Positions 17,892 through 27,962 of a stretch of DNA of 47,951 nucleotides are shown piece after piece. Below the pieces are notes generated by a model, which saw only the letters and a program-made list of their open reading frames with translations, ran no database searches and was not told where the DNA came from. The position numbers and the translations under genes were made by a program. This DNA comes from Aquidulcibacter paucihalophilus (GTDB lineage: Bacteria > Pseudomonadota > Alphaproteobacteria > Caulobacterales > Aquidulcibacteraceae). The stretch lies in NCBI RefSeq assembly GCF_002105465.1, contig NZ_NCSQ01000160.1, positions 1-47,951 of the forward strand, in the 5' to 3' direction. Each line of letters opens with the position of its first letter. Within the stretch, counting starts at the first letter, position 1.

Positions 17892-18212
17892 TTTGTCTCT
17901 CCATTCACAGCCCCACCCCCTTTCGGAGGATCTGCGCCGTGCGGTCAATCTGTTGTTTTAAGGCTTGTTTTTTAAGGAACAAACCATGAGATGCGCAAAA
18001 CAACGCATAACCAACCATCCGGCAGTCCGGTCGGTTGGCATGCGTCCTTTAACGGAAGAGCGCTTGTTAATGCGATGCCACACGTAAGTCAACGCTTGGC
18101 GCTGAAATCCACTTTGACGATTTTGAAGTCCTTGGGGCTCTGGGGGGCTCTAGCCGTCTGCTGAACCCGCCAACCAAAGTGGGTTTGTCGTGGAAGCGGC
18201 GGAAAAAGGTGC
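17892..18212. other. 321-base leader between adk and rpsM
   Basis: No coding sequence was recognised. On the minus strand TTGACT (18087-18092) stands 17 bases from TAACAA (18064-18069), a candidate promoter for rpsM-rpsK-rpoA-rplQ. Downstream lies a hairpin, CCAACC at 18011-18016 pairing with GGTTGG at 18033-18038, with an inner CCGG/CCGG pair and a CAGT loop. A weaker stem, AACCC/GGGTT, lies near 18165-18187. These could be an attenuator or a translational operator of the alpha operon. Confidence 0.5.
18064..18092 (-). promoter_or_regulatory. Candidate internal promoter for the alpha operon (rpsM onward)
   Basis: On the minus strand, TTGACT, a 17-base spacer and TAACAA are seen. The -35 element agrees at five of six positions with the consensus and the -10 element at only three. 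Its place at the head of the long rpsM leader supports it; the match alone is weak. Confidence 0.4.
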
Positions 18213-18779
18213 TTAGCCTGCCAAGGCCTTATCAATTGCGACAGCTACTGCATCCATGCTGGCCATGCCGTCGACTTCCCGCAGCAAGCCCCGGTCGCCA
18301 TAAAAAGGCAGGAGTGGTGCGGTTTGACTATTATAGGCTGCCAAACGCTTTACAAAAGTCTCTGGATTATCGTCCGACCGGCCCTGGTCTTCAAAGCGCT
18401 TGGTGATGCGGGCCAGAAGCTCCTGATCGTCAACCACCAAGCGGATAACCAAATCAATCCGTTGACCGCGTGACGCCAAAAGGCCATCCAAAGCGATCGC
18501 TTGGGCCGTGGTACGGGGGAAACCGTCATAGATAAAGCCTGCGACGCCGGGATTGCGGGTGATTTGGTCGTCGATCAGTTCAATGACAATTTCATCTGAA
18601 ACGAGCGAGCCTGAATCCATCACGGCCGCCACACGCTGGCCAAGGTCGGAACCCGACGCACGGGCGGCGCGCAGCATGTCCCCGGTTGAAAGCTGGACAA
18701 AGCCCCGCCCCTCAACCAAGCGCTTGGCTTGCGTGCCCTTGCCTGCCCCGGGGGGGCCGAACATGATCAAATTCATCAT
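18213..18779 (-). CDS. adk: Adenylate kinase
   Basis: The 188-residue enzyme interconverts ATP plus AMP with 2 ADP. The P-loop is GPPGAGKGT (8-16), the NMP-binding part STGDMLRAARASGSDLG follows, and FIYDGFPRTTAQA contains the conserved DGFPR. The LID is the short type without a zinc-binding Cys cluster (RITKRFEDQGRSDDNPETF). GGGGG eight bases upstream fixes the ATG at 18779. It follows secY by 40 bases, an arrangement usual in Alphaproteobacteria, which places it in the spc transcript. Confidence 0.97.
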   Translation of the reverse strand: MMNLIMFGPPGAGKGTQAKRLVEGRGFVQLSTGDMLRAARASGSDLGQRVAAVMDSGSLVSDEIVIELIDDQITRNPGVAGFIYDGFPRTTAQAIALDGLLASRGQRIDLVIRLVVDDQELLARITKRFEDQGRSDDNPETFVKRLAAYNSQTAPLLPFYGDRGLLREVDGMASMDAVAVAIDKALAG

Positions 18780-18819
18780 CCTAGTTTCCCCCTTCAGAGC
18801 CGCGCTTGGACTTTAGGAC

Positions 18820-20187
18820 TTAGCGTCCCCGCCCTTTTAGCTTCGACTTCTTGATCATGCCCTCATACTGGTGCGCCAGCATATGAGACTGGATTTGCGC
18901 CACCGTATCAATTGTTACCGAGACGACAATGAGCAAAGATGTCCCACCCAGATAAAATTGCATACCCAAATTGGCGCTGATCGCCTCGGGGACAAGACAC
19001 ACAATAACCAGGTAAATTGCCCCGATCATCGTCAAGCGGCTCATCACCATATCCAAATAGTCCGCCGTCTTCGCGCCTGGACGAATGCCGGGCAAGAAGC
19101 CGCCTTGCTTACGCAAATTGTCGGCAGTCTCTTCGGTATTAAACACAACCGACGTATAGAAGAAGCTGAAGAACATGATCAGCACGCCGAATAAGGCAAT
19201 GAATAAAGGCTGACCATGCGACAAAAGGCCCGCTGTTGTGCGAATTCCCTCTTGCATGACCACCTGCCAATCGGGGGCATTCTCCGGCAACTGACCGCTG
19301 GCCAAGAAGCCCGCCATAGTCGCCGGCAACAGAAGCAGGGACGATGCAAAGATCGGCGGAATAACGCCTGCGGTGTTAATCTTGAGCGGCAGGAAGGATT
19401 GCTCCCCCATCGTCATTTTATTGCCCACTTGGCGCTTTGGATATTGAACCACAATGCGGCGCTGCGAGCGCTCGACAAACACGATCAGGATGATTGCCAA
19501 GGTCAAGATCAAGACAAGCGCAACAATGGCCACGCCAGAGATCGAGCCTTCTTGCGCCAAGGTTAAGGCGCGGAAGATAGACTTGGGTACTTCGGCCACA
19601 ATACCCGCAAAAATGATCAAGGAAACGCCATTACCGATACCACGAGCGGTAATCTGCTCACCAATCCACATCAAAAGCATTGTACCGCCGGTCAAGGTGA
19701 TGACGGTGGACGCAATAAACATGGGGCCCGGATCAATCACAACGCCGGGCGAGCTGGCCAAACCGTTAGCAATAGTCAAGGACTGGGCGACAGCCAAAAC
19801 AACCGTCAAATAGCGCGTATATTGATTGAGCTGAGCCCGCCCCGATTCACCTTCCTTCTTCAATTGCTCTAACCGCCCAGGGAAGGACGAAAGCAATTGG
19901 ATGATAATGGAAGCCGAAATATAAGGCATCACGTTGAGGGCAAAGACCGCCAAACGTTCCACCGCACCACCGGAGAACATGTTAGCCATGCCCAAAATGC
20001 CCTGCTGCGCTTGCGAAAAGGCGCGGGCAAAGGCTTCAATATCAATACCCGGGATCGGGATGAAGGTCCCGAGGCGGTAACAGATCAAAGCGATCACGGT
20101 GAAAATGATCCGCGCGTGCAGATCCTTGGCCTTCGCAAAGGATGCGAAGTTCAAATTACGGGCAAGTTGCTCGGCTGCTGAAGCCAT
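18820..20187 (-). CDS. secY: Preprotein translocase channel subunit SecY
   Basis: The ATG at 20187 gives 455 residues beginning MASAAEQLARNLNFASFAKA; upstream codons in the same frame look non-coding. Ten membrane segments are visible. Conserved marks are VMPYISASIIIQLL after helix 2, GIGNGVSLIIFAGI, the cytoplasmic loop ERSQRRIVVQYPKRQVG that docks SecA and the ribosome, and IRPGAKTADYLDMV. With SecE, SecG and SecA (not in this window) it forms the protein-conducting channel of the inner membrane. It is placed between rplO and adk. Confidence 0.98.
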   Translation of the reverse strand: MASAAEQLARNLNFASFAKAKDLHARIIFTVIALICYRLGTFIPIPGIDIEAFARAFSQAQQGILGMANMFSGGAVERLAVFALNVMPYISASIIIQLLSSFPGRLEQLKKEGESGRAQLNQYTRYLTVVLAVAQSLTIANGLASSPGVVIDPGPMFIASTVITLTGGTMLLMWIGEQITARGIGNGVSLIIFAGIVAEVPKSIFRALTLAQEGSISGVAIVALVLILTLAIILIVFVERSQRRIVVQYPKRQVGNKMTMGEQSFLPLKINTAGVIPPIFASSLLLLPATMAGFLASGQLPENAPDWQVVMQEGIRTTAGLLSHGQPLFIALFGVLIMFFSFFYTSVVFNTEETADNLRKQGGFLPGIRPGAKTADYLDMVMSRLTMIGAIYLVIVCLVPEAISANLGMQFYLGGTSLLIVVSVTIDTVAQIQSHMLAHQYEGMIKKSKLKGRGR

Positions 20188-20300
20188 GGAACGTGGTGCC
20201 TTCCAAAATTGAAAAGCGCGCCGAAGCGGATATCCGCCTGGCGCGCCAAAAAGAGGTGCGCACCCCCCATATCGGGGATTGCGCATCAGACCTCAAGGGC

Positions 20301-20786
20301 TCAGGCTGCTTGCTTCTCAGCTTTGGCCTTGCCGGTTAGGGTGATTTTGCCACCAGCGGCTTCAATTGCTGCGATTGCAGCCTCCGAAGCGCCAGTCACG
20401 ATGAGTTCAACTTTACCGCCGATCTCACCCTTGTTCAGGATCCGGACGCCATCGCGAACGCGACGAACCAAACCAGAGGCAACCAAAGCGGCCTCGTCGA
20501 TTGGCTTGCCAGCATCCAAACGGCCAGCAGCGATGGCCTTGGCCAGAAGGCCTAAGTTCACCCAAGCATGGTCCTTGGTGCAGCGGGCGTTGAAGCCACG
20601 CTTTGGCACGCGCATGTGGATTGGCATTTGACCGCCTTCGAAGCCATTGATCGAAACGCCGCGACGCGACTTTTGACCTTTGACACCGCGACCGGAAGTC
20701 TTGCCTTTACCCGAACCAACACCGCGACCAACCCGCATGCGGGCTTTGGTAGCGCCTTCGTTGTCGGACAATTCATTCAGTTTCAT
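20301..20786 (-). CDS. rplO: 50S ribosomal protein L15
   Basis: The 161-residue protein inserts into the core of the large subunit and joins late in assembly. The basic N-terminal extension [17 protein letters not shown] and [27 protein letters not shown] segment ([17 protein letters not shown]) are diagnostic, and the globular C-terminal half contains [20 protein letters not shown]. It lies 18 bases after rpmD; a 113-base gap to secY is the longest within the spc part. Confidence 0.98.
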   Translation of the reverse strand: MKLNELSDNEGATKARMRVGRGVGSGKGKTSGRGVKGQKSRRGVSINGFEGGQMPIHMRVPKRGFNARCTKDHAWVNLGLLAKAIAAGRLDAGKPIDEAALVASGLVRRVRDGVRILNKGEIGGKVELIVTGASEAAIAAIEAAGGKITLTGKAKAEKQAA

Positions 20787-20804
20787 GGTGTTCCTAAAGC
20801 ACGC

Positions 20805-20990
20805 TTACGCGCGCTCCTCCACGACTTGAACCAAATGCGAAACCTTGGCGATCATCCCGCGGATAGCAGGTGTATCTTCAAGTTCACGAACCCGATTCAA
20901 TTTGTTCAGGCCAAGCCCGACCAGCGTTTCACGCTGGTCGTAGCGACGACGAATGGGCGAACCCGTTTGTTTAACAACAACAACAGCCAC
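20805..20990 (-). CDS. rpmD: 50S ribosomal protein L30
   Basis: This 61-residue protein matches the short bacterial L30: [20 protein letters not shown], then [20 protein letters not shown] and [10 protein letters not shown]. It binds 23S rRNA near 5S. It starts two bases after the end of rpsE and is a small gene easily missed. Confidence 0.97.
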   Translation of the reverse strand: MAVVVVKQTGSPIRRRYDQRETLVGLGLNKLNRVRELEDTPAIRGMIAKVSHLVQVVEERA

Positions 20991-20992
20991 GA

Positions 20993-21559
20993 TTAGCCCT
21001 CCGAGCCTTCGACGCCGCTGGCACCGTCTTTACGACGAACCAGAACGTCAGCGACCTTCAAGTTACGCTTGTTGGCGACCTGACGGGGCGAGATTTGCTC
21101 GCCCAAAGCGTCAAATGTTGCGCGCACCATGTTGTAAGGGTTGGACGAGCCCAAGGACTTGGAAACCACGTCCTTAATGCCCAACACTTCAAACACAGCC
21201 CGCATCGGACCACCCGCGATCAAGCCGGTCCCTGGAGGGGCCGAGCGGACGATCACTTTACCCGCACCCCAACGCCCAGCGGCATTGTGATGCAAGGTGC
21301 GGCCTTCGCGCAGCGGAATACGCTGCATGCGGCGCTTTGCTTCTTCGGTTGCCTTACGGATTGCTTCAGGGACTTCGCGGGCCTTGCCCTTGCCGAACCC
21401 TGCACGACCCTTTTCGTCACCGACGACGACCAGAGCGGCAAAACCAAAGTTCTTACCACCCTTCACAACCTTCGCGACGCGGTTAATCGCGACGAGACGA
21501 TCTACGAATTCGCTATCACGCTCTTCGTTCTTTTGTTCACGTTCCGGCCTGCGAGCCAT
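20993..21559 (-). CDS. rpsE: 30S ribosomal protein S5
   Basis: The 188-residue protein helps set decoding fidelity and mRNA unwinding at the entry site. The double-stranded-RNA-binding half has [19 protein letters not shown] and [19 protein letters not shown]; the second half has [18 protein letters not shown] and [18 protein letters not shown]. The N-terminus is a charged, alphaproteobacterial-type extension ([15 protein letters not shown]), and the tail [12 protein letters not shown] is low complexity. Confidence 0.98.
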   Translation of the reverse strand: MARRPEREQKNEERDSEFVDRLVAINRVAKVVKGGKNFGFAALVVVGDEKGRAGFGKGKAREVPEAIRKATEEAKRRMQRIPLREGRTLHHNAAGRWGAGKVIVRSAPPGTGLIAGGPMRAVFEVLGIKDVVSKSLGSSNPYNMVRATFDALGEQISPRQVANKRNLKVADVLVRRKDGASGVEGSEG

Positions 21560-21571
21560 CAGATCTACTCC

Positions 21572-21928
21572 TTAGAACTCAAGGCCGGCTTCACGCGCGG
21601 CGTCGGCGAGCGCTTTAACGCGCCCATGATACAAATAACCACCACGGTCGAAAACCACTTGCTTCACGCCCTTTTCAATGGCGCGCTCTGCCAGCAATTT
21701 ACCGACGGCAATTGCATCGTCCAGCTTTGGACCTTCAGACGCGCGCAAAGCTGCCTCCAAAGACGAAGCCGAAACCAGCGTAACCCCTTTGGAGTCGTCG
21801 ATGATTTGTGCGGAAATATTTTTTGACGAGCGATGCACCGAAAGCCGCAAACGGCCGTTGGCCAAAGCCCGAAGACGGGAGCGCGTGCGAAGCGTGCGCT
21901 TGGTCTTTAATGCTAATGAAGATGGCAT
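21572..21928 (-). CDS. rplR: 50S ribosomal protein L18
   Basis: The 118-residue protein binds 5S rRNA with L5 and L25-type partners in the central protuberance. Marks are [29 protein letters not shown]-like [20 protein letters not shown] and the final [20 protein letters not shown]. The start codon overlaps the last base of the rplF stop (TAATG), so translation is coupled. Confidence 0.98.
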   Translation of the reverse strand: MPSSLALKTKRTLRTRSRLRALANGRLRLSVHRSSKNISAQIIDDSKGVTLVSASSLEAALRASEGPKLDDAIAVGKLLAERAIEKGVKQVVFDRGGYLYHGRVKALADAAREAGLEF

Positions 21929-22458
21929 TATTTCTTCTTGCCTTCCTTGCGACGGACGGTTTCGCCAGCATAGCGGACGCCTTTGCCCTTATAGGGCTCG
22001 GGCGGACGATATTTGCGAATTTCCGAGCAAATTTGACCCAGCTCTTGCTTGTCTTTGCCGGTGATTTTGATTTCGGTTGGCTTAGGCACCGCAAACGTCA
22101 CACCAGTTGGTGCTTTGTAGATGATTGGGTGCGAATAGCCGAGCGACAATTCAAGATCCTTGCCCGCCATCGCTGCACGATAGCCGACGCCGACCAGCTC
22201 GAGCGTACGCTCAAAGCCCTTGGTGACGCCTTCAACCATGTTTGCGATCATCGAGCGCGACATGCCCCACAAGGAGCGAGCCAGCTTCGAGTCATTCTTA
22301 GGGGAAACCACAATGACACCGCCCTCAATCGTGACCGAGACTTGCTCGTGCAGCTTGAAGGACAATTCGCCTTGTGGGCCTTTTGCCTTGATGATGTCGC
22401 CGTCAATCGTGACGGTAGCACCAGCCAAAGCGACAGGTTGTTTGCCGATACGTGACAT
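21928..22458 (-). CDS. rplF: 50S ribosomal protein L6
   Basis: The 176-residue protein lies near the sarcin-ricin loop and factor-binding site. It starts [20 protein letters not shown], has the repeated beta-fold, and carries [27 protein letters not shown] and the basic end [20 protein letters not shown]. Length and order are standard. It is 11 bases after rpsH. Confidence 0.98.
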   Translation of the reverse strand: MSRIGKQPVALAGATVTIDGDIIKAKGPQGELSFKLHEQVSVTIEGGVIVVSPKNDSKLARSLWGMSRSMIANMVEGVTKGFERTLELVGVGYRAAMAGKDLELSLGYSHPIIYKAPTGVTFAVPKPTEIKITGKDKQELGQICSEIRKYRPPEPYKGKGVRYAGETVRRKEGKKK

Positions 22459-22469
22459 TCTCGGCTCCC

Positions 22470-22865
22470 TTAGTAGACGTGCGCGAGGATCTCGCCGCCG
22501 ACGTTGTTAGCCCGAGCAGCCGCGTCCGACATCACACCCTTAGGCGTGGAGAGGATCGCAATACCCAGACCGTTACGCACGAGCGGAAGGTCCTTCACAG
22601 AGGAATAAACACGACGGCCAGGCTTCGAAATGCGCTTGATCGTATCGATCACGGGCGCACCGTCGAAATATTTGAGCTGGATCTCCAACTCAATCTTGCC
22701 GTTCACTTCGATATCCCCATAGCCACGGATGTAACCTTCGCCGACGAGAACATCGAGGACGCGGGCACGCAGGGTGGACTTTGGAGTGGTGACAGTCGAA
22801 CGGTTCCGCATTTGAGCATTGCGGATCCGAGTGAGCATGTCGCCGACGGGATCGTTCACTTGCAT
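22470..22865 (-). CDS. rpsH: 30S ribosomal protein S8
   Basis: The 131-residue protein binds the central domain of 16S rRNA; in E. coli it also represses spc translation. Motifs are [37 protein letters not shown] and the C-terminal [23 protein letters not shown]. Whether it autoregulates here cannot be seen. It follows rpsN by 12 bases. Confidence 0.98.
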   Translation of the reverse strand: MQVNDPVGDMLTRIRNAQMRNRSTVTTPKSTLRARVLDVLVGEGYIRGYGDIEVNGKIELEIQLKYFDGAPVIDTIKRISKPGRRVYSSVKDLPLVRNGLGIAILSTPKGVMSDAAARANNVGGEILAHVY

Positions 22866-22877
22866 GACAACCCTCCC

Positions 22878-23183
22878 TTACCAGCTAGCTTTTGTCATGC
22901 CGGGGATCATGCCGGAGGACGCGAGGTCCCGCAACGCAATCCGCGACATGCGGAGCTTACGATAGAAAGCGCGGGGACGACCTGTCACCTCGCAGCGATT
23001 GCGAACGCGGTTTTCGGCCGAGTTACGCGGAAGCTCCGCCAGCTTCAAACGAGCCGCAAAGCGCTCTTCCAGTGGCAGATTTTCATCGGTCGCGATGGCC
23101 TTGAGGCGTGCGCGCTTAGCCGAGAATTTCTTCACCAGGGCCTTACGGTTGTCATTGCGGTTGATAGCACTTTTCTTCGCCAT
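22878..23183 (-). CDS. rpsN: 30S ribosomal protein S14 (long, zinc-independent form)
   Basis: The ATG at 23183 gives 101 residues ([20 protein letters not shown]). This is the long form without the paired CXXC zinc ligands of short S14; only one Cys occurs, in [20 protein letters not shown]. It builds the head of the small subunit near the A site. Upstream codons in the same frame to 23363 are antisense-like and not part of the protein. Four bases separate it from rplE. Confidence 0.97.
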   Translation of the reverse strand: MAKKSAINRNDNRKALVKKFSAKRARLKAIATDENLPLEERFAARLKLAELPRNSAENRVRNRCEVTGRPRAFYRKLRMSRIALRDLASSGMIPGMTKASW

Positions 23184-23187
23184 GATA

Positions 23188-23748
23188 TCAGTTCCGGAAT
23201 GGGAAGTTGAACTCAGAAAGAAGGGCTTTCGCTTCTTCATTCGTGCGAGCCGTCGTACAGACGATGATGTCCATGCCCCAGATCTGGTCGACCTGATCAT
23301 AGTTGATTTCAGGGAACACGAGGTGCTCCTTGAGGCCCATGGCGTAATTCCCACGGCCGTCAAACGACTTGCCGTTGAGACCGCGGAAATCCTTCACGCG
23401 CGGCAGCGCGATCGTGATCAGACGGTCGAGGAATTCATACATGCGTTCTGCGCGCAAAGTTACCTTCGCGCCGACTGCCATGCCTTCACGCAGCTTGAAA
23501 CCTGCGATCGACTTGCGGGCTTTGGTGGTGACTGGCTTTTGACCAGCAATCGCACTCAAAGCAGCCAAAGCCGACTGCATCTTCTTGCTGTCTGCAACGG
23601 ATTCACCGACGCCCATGTTGATCACGATCTTATCGAGACGTGGAATCTGCATGGCGTTGGTATAGTTGAATTTCTCTTGCATAGCGGCGCGGATGCGCTC
23701 GTTATACTCGGTCTTCAAGCGGGCTTGATAAGTTTGGGTCTCAGACAT
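23188..23748 (-). CDS. rplE: 50S ribosomal protein L5
   Basis: The 186-residue 5S-binding protein contains [24 protein letters not shown], the [19 protein letters not shown] segment and [20 protein letters not shown], all hallmarks of bacterial L5. It overlaps the 3' end of rplX by eight bases, suggesting coupling. It contacts S13 across the subunit interface. Confidence 0.98.
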   Translation of the reverse strand: MSETQTYQARLKTEYNERIRAAMQEKFNYTNAMQIPRLDKIVINMGVGESVADSKKMQSALAALSAIAGQKPVTTKARKSIAGFKLREGMAVGAKVTLRAERMYEFLDRLITIALPRVKDFRGLNGKSFDGRGNYAMGLKEHLVFPEINYDQVDQIWGMDIIVCTTARTNEEAKALLSEFNFPFRN

Positions 23749-24061
23749 CGCCGATCACCTCCCCAGAACGCTTGGCAAAACGGACTTTACGACCGTCGTC
23801 CAAGGTTTTGAAACCGACCCGGGTTGGCTTGCCATCCGTAGGGTCCATGTAAGCAACGTTGCTGATTTGAAGCGGAGCTTCAAACGCACGAATACCAGCT
23901 TCTTGGGCTTGGGTCTGCTTCTGGTGCTTTTTGACCATGTTCACGCCCTGGACCACCAAACGGTTTTCCTTCGGCAGAACTTTGACCACTTCACCCGTCT
24001 TGCCCTTGTCCTTACCGGTCAAGACAACGACCTTGTCACCTTTTTTAAGTTTCGCAGCCAT
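23741..24061 (-). CDS. rplX: 50S ribosomal protein L24
   Basis: The 106-residue assembly-initiator protein has a KOW motif at the N-terminus ([18 protein letters not shown]) followed by [16 protein letters not shown] and the [22 protein letters not shown] end. The start is one base past the rplN stop. The length is normal. Confidence 0.98.
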   Translation of the reverse strand: MAAKLKKGDKVVVLTGKDKGKTGEVVKVLPKENRLVVQGVNMVKKHQKQTQAQEAGIRAFEAPLQISNVAYMDPTDGKPTRVGFKTLDDGRKVRFAKRSGEVIGDV

Positions 24062-24062
24062 C

Positions 24063-24431
24063 CTAGAGTACCTCCGGAGCCAACGAAATGATCTTCATAT
24101 GGTTCTTTGCGCGGAGTTCGCGCGGAACCGGTCCAAAGATCCGGGTGCCAATAGGCTCATGCGAGTTATTCACGAGTACAGCCGCACTCCGGTCAAACCG
24201 GATGGTGGAGCCGTCTTTACGCTTGATGTCCTTTGCGACGCGAACGACAACGGCCTTACGGACGTCACCCTTCTTCACGCGGCCACGTGGAATTGCCTCT
24301 TTAATGGAGACAACAATCACGTCGCCGACGGACGCATAACGACGCTTCGACCCGCCAAGTACTTTAATGCACATGACGCGACGAGCACCGGAATTGTCCG
24401 CGACATCCAGATTTGTTTGCATCTGAATCAT
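24063..24431 (-). CDS. rplN: 50S ribosomal protein L14
   Basis: The 122-residue interface protein starts [17 protein letters not shown] and carries [37 protein letters not shown] and the closing [12 protein letters not shown]. It is one of the most conserved proteins of the cluster. A 36-base gap to rpsQ precedes it. Confidence 0.98.
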   Translation of the reverse strand: MIQMQTNLDVADNSGARRVMCIKVLGGSKRRYASVGDVIVVSIKEAIPRGRVKKGDVRKAVVVRVAKDIKRKDGSTIRFDRSAAVLVNNSHEPIGTRIFGPVPRELRAKNHMKIISLAPEVL

Positions 24432-24467
24432 AATCGATCCTCTTCTATTAGCCCGTATCGGACAGCC

Positions 24468-24707
24468 CTAGCTGCCGACGCGACCAATCACTTCCCACCG
24501 CTTCAGTTTGGACTTAGGCGGGCATTCCTGGATCTGCACGACCTCACCCGTTTTGTACGCATTTGCGTCATCATGGGCATGGTAGCGCTTCGAGCGGCGC
24601 ACCGTCTTTTTAAGGACTGGGTGGAGGAAGGTACGTTCTACCTTCACGACGATGGATTTATCGCCTTTGTCGCTCACCACGACGCCCTGCATCATACGCT
24701 TTGGCAT
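24468..24707 (-). CDS. rpsQ: 30S ribosomal protein S17
   Basis: The 79-residue OB-fold protein binds helix 11 and the central region of 16S rRNA. It begins [20 protein letters not shown] and contains [27 protein letters not shown] residues ([18 protein letters not shown]) and [18 protein letters not shown]. It follows rpmC by ten bases. Confidence 0.98.
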   Translation of the reverse strand: MPKRMMQGVVVSDKGDKSIVVKVERTFLHPVLKKTVRRSKRYHAHDDANAYKTGEVVQIQECPPKSKLKRWEVIGRVGS

Positions 24708-24717
24708 CGATTACTCC

Positions 24718-24918
24718 TTAAACAGCCGTTGCTGTGGTCTTCTCGCGCATCATCGTCTTGACGAGCGCGATGTCCTTGCGGACCTGGTTGATGCGATGGG
24801 TCTTTTCAAGTTGACCTGTCGCACGTTGGAAACGCAAGTTGAATTGCTCTTTTTTCAGCTTGAGCAGCTCTTCTTGCAATTGGTCGGGCGTCAAAGCCCG
24901 CGCGTTAGCGGCTTTCAT
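24718..24918 (-). CDS. rpmC: 50S ribosomal protein L29
   Basis: The ATG at 24918 gives 66 residues: [20 protein letters not shown], then [20 protein letters not shown] and a helical end. It is the two-helix protein at the tunnel exit near the trigger factor and SRP docking site. Longer in-frame readings to 25032 run antisense-like through rplP and are rejected. It begins 13 bases after rplP. Confidence 0.97.
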   Translation of the reverse strand: MKAANARALTPDQLQEELLKLKKEQFNLRFQRATGQLEKTHRINQVRKDIALVKTMMREKTTATAV

Positions 24919-24931
24919 AGTGGACGCTCCC

Positions 24932-25354
24932 TTAAGCCAGACCGAAGTCGGCACGTGAAATGATCTTGCACGCGATAGGCAGTTTCGCAGCGCCGAGGCG
25001 CAATGCTTCTTCTGCAATCTCTTGTGCAACACCGTCGATTTCGAACATGATCCGACCGGGCTTTACCCGTGCGGCCCAAAATTCAGGTGAACCTTTGCCC
25101 TTACCCATCCGAACTTCGTTTGGCTTCTTGGACACTGGCACGTCTGGATAAATCCGAATCCAAACTTTGCCTTGACGCTTCATTTGACGCGTGATGGCGC
25201 GGCGGCAAGCTTCGATTTGACGCGCGGTGACGCGCTCAGGTGCCAAAGCCTTCAAACCATACATGCCAAACGACAGGGTTGCCCCGCCGGTTGCAGCACC
25301 ATGGATGCGGCCTTTGAACTGCTTACGGAAGCGGGTACGTTTAGGTGACAACAT
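24932..25354 (-). CDS. rplP: 50S ribosomal protein L16
   Basis: The 140-residue protein contacts A-site tRNA. It starts [19 protein letters not shown] and has [38 protein letters not shown] and the Gly-rich turn around [20 protein letters not shown]. It follows rpsC by 15 bases. Confidence 0.98.
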   Translation of the reverse strand: MLSPKRTRFRKQFKGRIHGAATGGATLSFGMYGLKALAPERVTARQIEACRRAITRQMKRQGKVWIRIYPDVPVSKKPNEVRMGKGKGSPEFWAARVKPGRIMFEIDGVAQEIAEEALRLGAAKLPIACKIISRADFGLA

Positions 25355-25369
25355 GTTTCAGTTCCTCCC

Positions 25370-26161
25370 TTACGCGCCAGCTTGAGCCGCGTCGCCACGA
25401 CCACGACCACGGCCGCGGTTGTCACGATCGTTGCGATCATTGCGTGGACGACGATCTTCACGATCATTGTCGCGGCGGGGACGTGCGTCACCCACTTCAG
25501 CAGCACGCTTGTCTTGAGCCAATGGGTCGCGCTCAAAAATTTCGCCTTTGAAGACCCAGCATTTGATGCCGATGATGCCATAAGCGGTGGTGGCTTCTGC
25601 AACGCCATAATCCACATCCGCCCGCAAGGTGTGCAAAGGCACGCGGCCTTCACGATACCATTCGGTCCGGGCGATTTCAGCACCGCCCAAACGACCCGCA
25701 ACCGTGATGCGGATCCCGCCAGCGCCCATGCGCATGGAAGATTGCATCGCGCGCTTCATCGCACGGCGGAAAGCCACGCGACGCTCGAGCTGTTGAGCAA
25801 CGCTTTCAGCAACCAAGGTTGCATCCAGCTCTGGCTTACGGATTTCGACCAAGTTCAAGAACACTTCCGCGTCCTTGACGATACCGGTAAGATCCTTACG
25901 AAGCTTTTGAATATCTTCGCCTTTTTTGCCGATAACAATACCTGGACGCGCCGTATAAACCGTCACGCGGCACTTCTTGTGTGGGCGCTCGATCACGATG
26001 CGCGACACACCAGCTTGCTTCAGCTTCTTTTTCAAGAAGGCGCGAACTGCGATGTCTTCATGCAGAAGCTTCGCATATTCGCCCGTGTTAGCATACCAGC
26101 GGCTGTCCCACGTCCGGTTAATGCCCAGACGCATGCTGATTGGATTGACCTTCTGACCCAT
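25370..26161 (-). CDS. rpsC: 30S ribosomal protein S3
   Basis: The 263-residue protein shapes the mRNA entry tunnel. It starts [20 protein letters not shown], has a KH domain with [18 protein letters not shown] and the S3 C-terminal domain ([20 protein letters not shown]). After about residue 215 comes a 45-residue extension of Arg/Asp/Asn repeats ([20 protein letters not shown], then GRGRGRG) that is longer and more regular than the E. coli end and is probably disordered. It shares one base with rplV (TGATG). Confidence 0.98.
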   Translation of the reverse strand: MGQKVNPISMRLGINRTWDSRWYANTGEYAKLLHEDIAVRAFLKKKLKQAGVSRIVIERPHKKCRVTVYTARPGIVIGKKGEDIQKLRKDLTGIVKDAEVFLNLVEIRKPELDATLVAESVAQQLERRVAFRRAMKRAMQSSMRMGAGGIRITVAGRLGGAEIARTEWYREGRVPLHTLRADVDYGVAEATTAYGIIGIKCWVFKGEIFERDPLAQDKRAAEVGDARPRRDNDREDRRPRNDRNDRDNRGRGRGRGDAAQAGA

Positions 26162-26541
26162 CAGGCCGCTCCTTCCATCTCACGCACAACGATGGTGATG
26201 TGCGAGAAGGGCTTTTCAATACGAGCGCCGCGACCGCGAGCCCGGGTGTTCATACGCTTCATAACCAGACCTTTGCCGACATAGGCTTGGGCAACGACCA
26301 AAGCATCGATATCGAGGCCATGGTTGTTTTCGGCGTTTGCGATGGCCGATTGCAGGCACTTGCGAACGTCGATGGCAATGCGCTTTGGCGAAAACTGAAG
26401 TTCAGCCAAGGCCTTGTCCACTTTCAAGCCACGAATGCTTTGTGCCACCAAGTTCAGCTTTTGACCGCTGGTCCGCAGGTTGCGGGCTTGGGCCAAAGCT
26501 TCCTTGTCAGACAAGGCGCGAGGGGTTTTTGCTTTTGACAT
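26161..26541 (-). CDS. rplV: 50S ribosomal protein L22
   Basis: The ATG at 26541 gives 126 residues. The protein lines the exit tunnel with a beta-hairpin ([20 protein letters not shown]) and has [20 protein letters not shown] and [20 protein letters not shown]. In-frame codons up to 26643 look like non-coding reverse of rpsS. The start is four bases after rpsS. Confidence 0.97.
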   Translation of the reverse strand: MSKAKTPRALSDKEALAQARNLRTSGQKLNLVAQSIRGLKVDKALAELQFSPKRIAIDVRKCLQSAIANAENNHGLDIDALVVAQAYVGKGLVMKRMNTRARGRGARIEKPFSHITIVVREMEGAA

Positions 26542-26545
26542 GCGC

Positions 26546-26824
26546 CTACCTCCGCTTCGACTTCTTGTCCGCCCCGTGACCGAAATAGGTACGGGTTGGA
26601 GCGAATTCGCCGAGCTTATGGCCAACCATTTCTTCCGAAACATTCACAGGCACAAACTTGTGACCATTGTGAACCTGGAAGGTCAGGCCAATGAACTGAG
26701 GCATGATGGTGGAGCGACGCGACCAGGTTTTGATCGCTTCACGACGGGGAGATTCCGCCGCCTTCTCCGCCTTGGCGAGGAGGTAACCGTCCACAAACGG
26801 ACCTTTCCATACCGAACGAGGCAT
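26546..26824 (-). CDS. rpsS: 30S ribosomal protein S19
   Basis: The 92-residue head protein, partner of S13, starts [16 protein letters not shown] and contains [19 protein letters not shown] and the [20 protein letters not shown] stretch with the basic end [12 protein letters not shown]. It follows rplB by four bases. Confidence 0.98.
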   Translation of the reverse strand: MPRSVWKGPFVDGYLLAKAEKAAESPRREAIKTWSRRSTIMPQFIGLTFQVHNGHKFVPVNVSEEMVGHKLGEFAPTRTYFGHGADKKSKRR

Positions 26825-26828
26825 CGTC

Positions 26829-27662
26829 TTAAGCCTTCTTTTCGTGACGACGACGGATAATCAACCGGTCAGTCGTCGTGTTGCTGCGGGTTTTTGGACC
26901 GCGGGTTTTCTTACCCCAAGGGGTTACGGGGTGGCGACCGCCAGAGGTACGGCCTTCGCCGCCGCCATGTGGGTGGTCAACCGGGTTCATGGCGACACCA
27001 CGAACCGAAGGACGAATGCCCAACCAACGCGAACGCCCGGCCTTACCCGAGTTTTCGTTCATATTGTCTGGGTTGGAAACTGCACCAATGGTGGCGATGC
27101 AGCTATCTGGAACCATGCGCAACTCGCCCGAGGACAAGCGGATCTGCGCATAACCAGTGTCGCGGCCAACCAATTGCACGTAGCAACCAGCCGAACGTGC
27201 GATCTGAGCGCCCTTCAAAGGCTTCATTTCGACGTTGTGAATGATCGTGCCCACGGGGATCGACTTCAATAACATCGCGTTGCCTGGCTTCACATCGACC
27301 TTTTCGCCGGCGACAATGGTGTCACCAACGGCAAGGCGCTGAGGGGCCACGATGTAGGACAGCTCACCATCTTCGTACTTGATCAGTGCGATGAAGGCGG
27401 TGCGGTTTGGATCATATTCCAAACGCTCAACCGTTGCTGGCATATCCCACTTACGACGCTTGAAGTCGATGATGCGATAGGTGCGCTTGTGACCACCGCC
27501 CGAACGGAACGAGGTTACGCGGCCGGTGTTGTTGCGACCACCCGTCTTGGTCAAGCCTTCGGTCAACGCTTTAACCGGCTTGCCCTTGTACAAGGACTTA
27601 CGGTCAACGATCACCAGCTGGCGACGACCTTCAGAGGTCGGCTTGAATGTCTTGAGTGCCAT
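26829..27662 (-). CDS. rplB: 50S ribosomal protein L2
   Basis: The 277-residue protein is needed for subunit association and the peptidyl transferase centre. It starts [20 protein letters not shown] and carries [19 protein letters not shown], the SH3-type core ([19 protein letters not shown]) and [16 protein letters not shown] with the conserved His close to the catalytic centre. It starts three bases after rplW. Confidence 0.98.
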   Translation of the reverse strand: MALKTFKPTSEGRRQLVIVDRKSLYKGKPVKALTEGLTKTGGRNNTGRVTSFRSGGGHKRTYRIIDFKRRKWDMPATVERLEYDPNRTAFIALIKYEDGELSYIVAPQRLAVGDTIVAGEKVDVKPGNAMLLKSIPVGTIIHNVEMKPLKGAQIARSAGCYVQLVGRDTGYAQIRLSSGELRMVPDSCIATIGAVSNPDNMNENSGKAGRSRWLGIRPSVRGVAMNPVDHPHGGGEGRTSGGRHPVTPWGKKTRGPKTRSNTTTDRLIIRRRHEKKA

Positions 27663-27665
27663 TCC

Positions 27666-27962
27666 TTAGAGCCCCGTCGTCACATCAATCGTCTCGCCTT
27701 CGACCAGCGTGATGATTGCTTTCTTGAAGTCGTTCCGCTTGCCCATCACGCCCTTGAAGCGCTTGGTCTTGCCTTGAACGCGAATGGTATTGACGGCCTT
27801 CACCTTTACCTTAAAGAGCGCCTCAACAGCTTCTTTAATGGCGGGCTTGGTTGCCGTCAGCGGCACCTGGAAGATCACTTGGTTCACTTCGGAGAGCAAA
27901 GTGCCCTTTTCCGTGATCCAAGGGGCCAGGATGGTATCGTAGTGGCGTTCGGAAAGTGCCAT
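27666..27962 (-). CDS. rplW: 50S ribosomal protein L23
   Basis: The 98-residue protein at the tunnel exit docks trigger factor and SRP. Features are [39 protein letters not shown] and the conserved [18 protein letters not shown]. The start ATG overlaps the last base of the rplD stop (TAATG). Confidence 0.98.
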   Translation of the reverse strand: MALSERHYDTILAPWITEKGTLLSEVNQVIFQVPLTATKPAIKEAVEALFKVKVKAVNTIRVQGKTKRFKGVMGKRNDFKKAIITLVEGETIDVTTGL

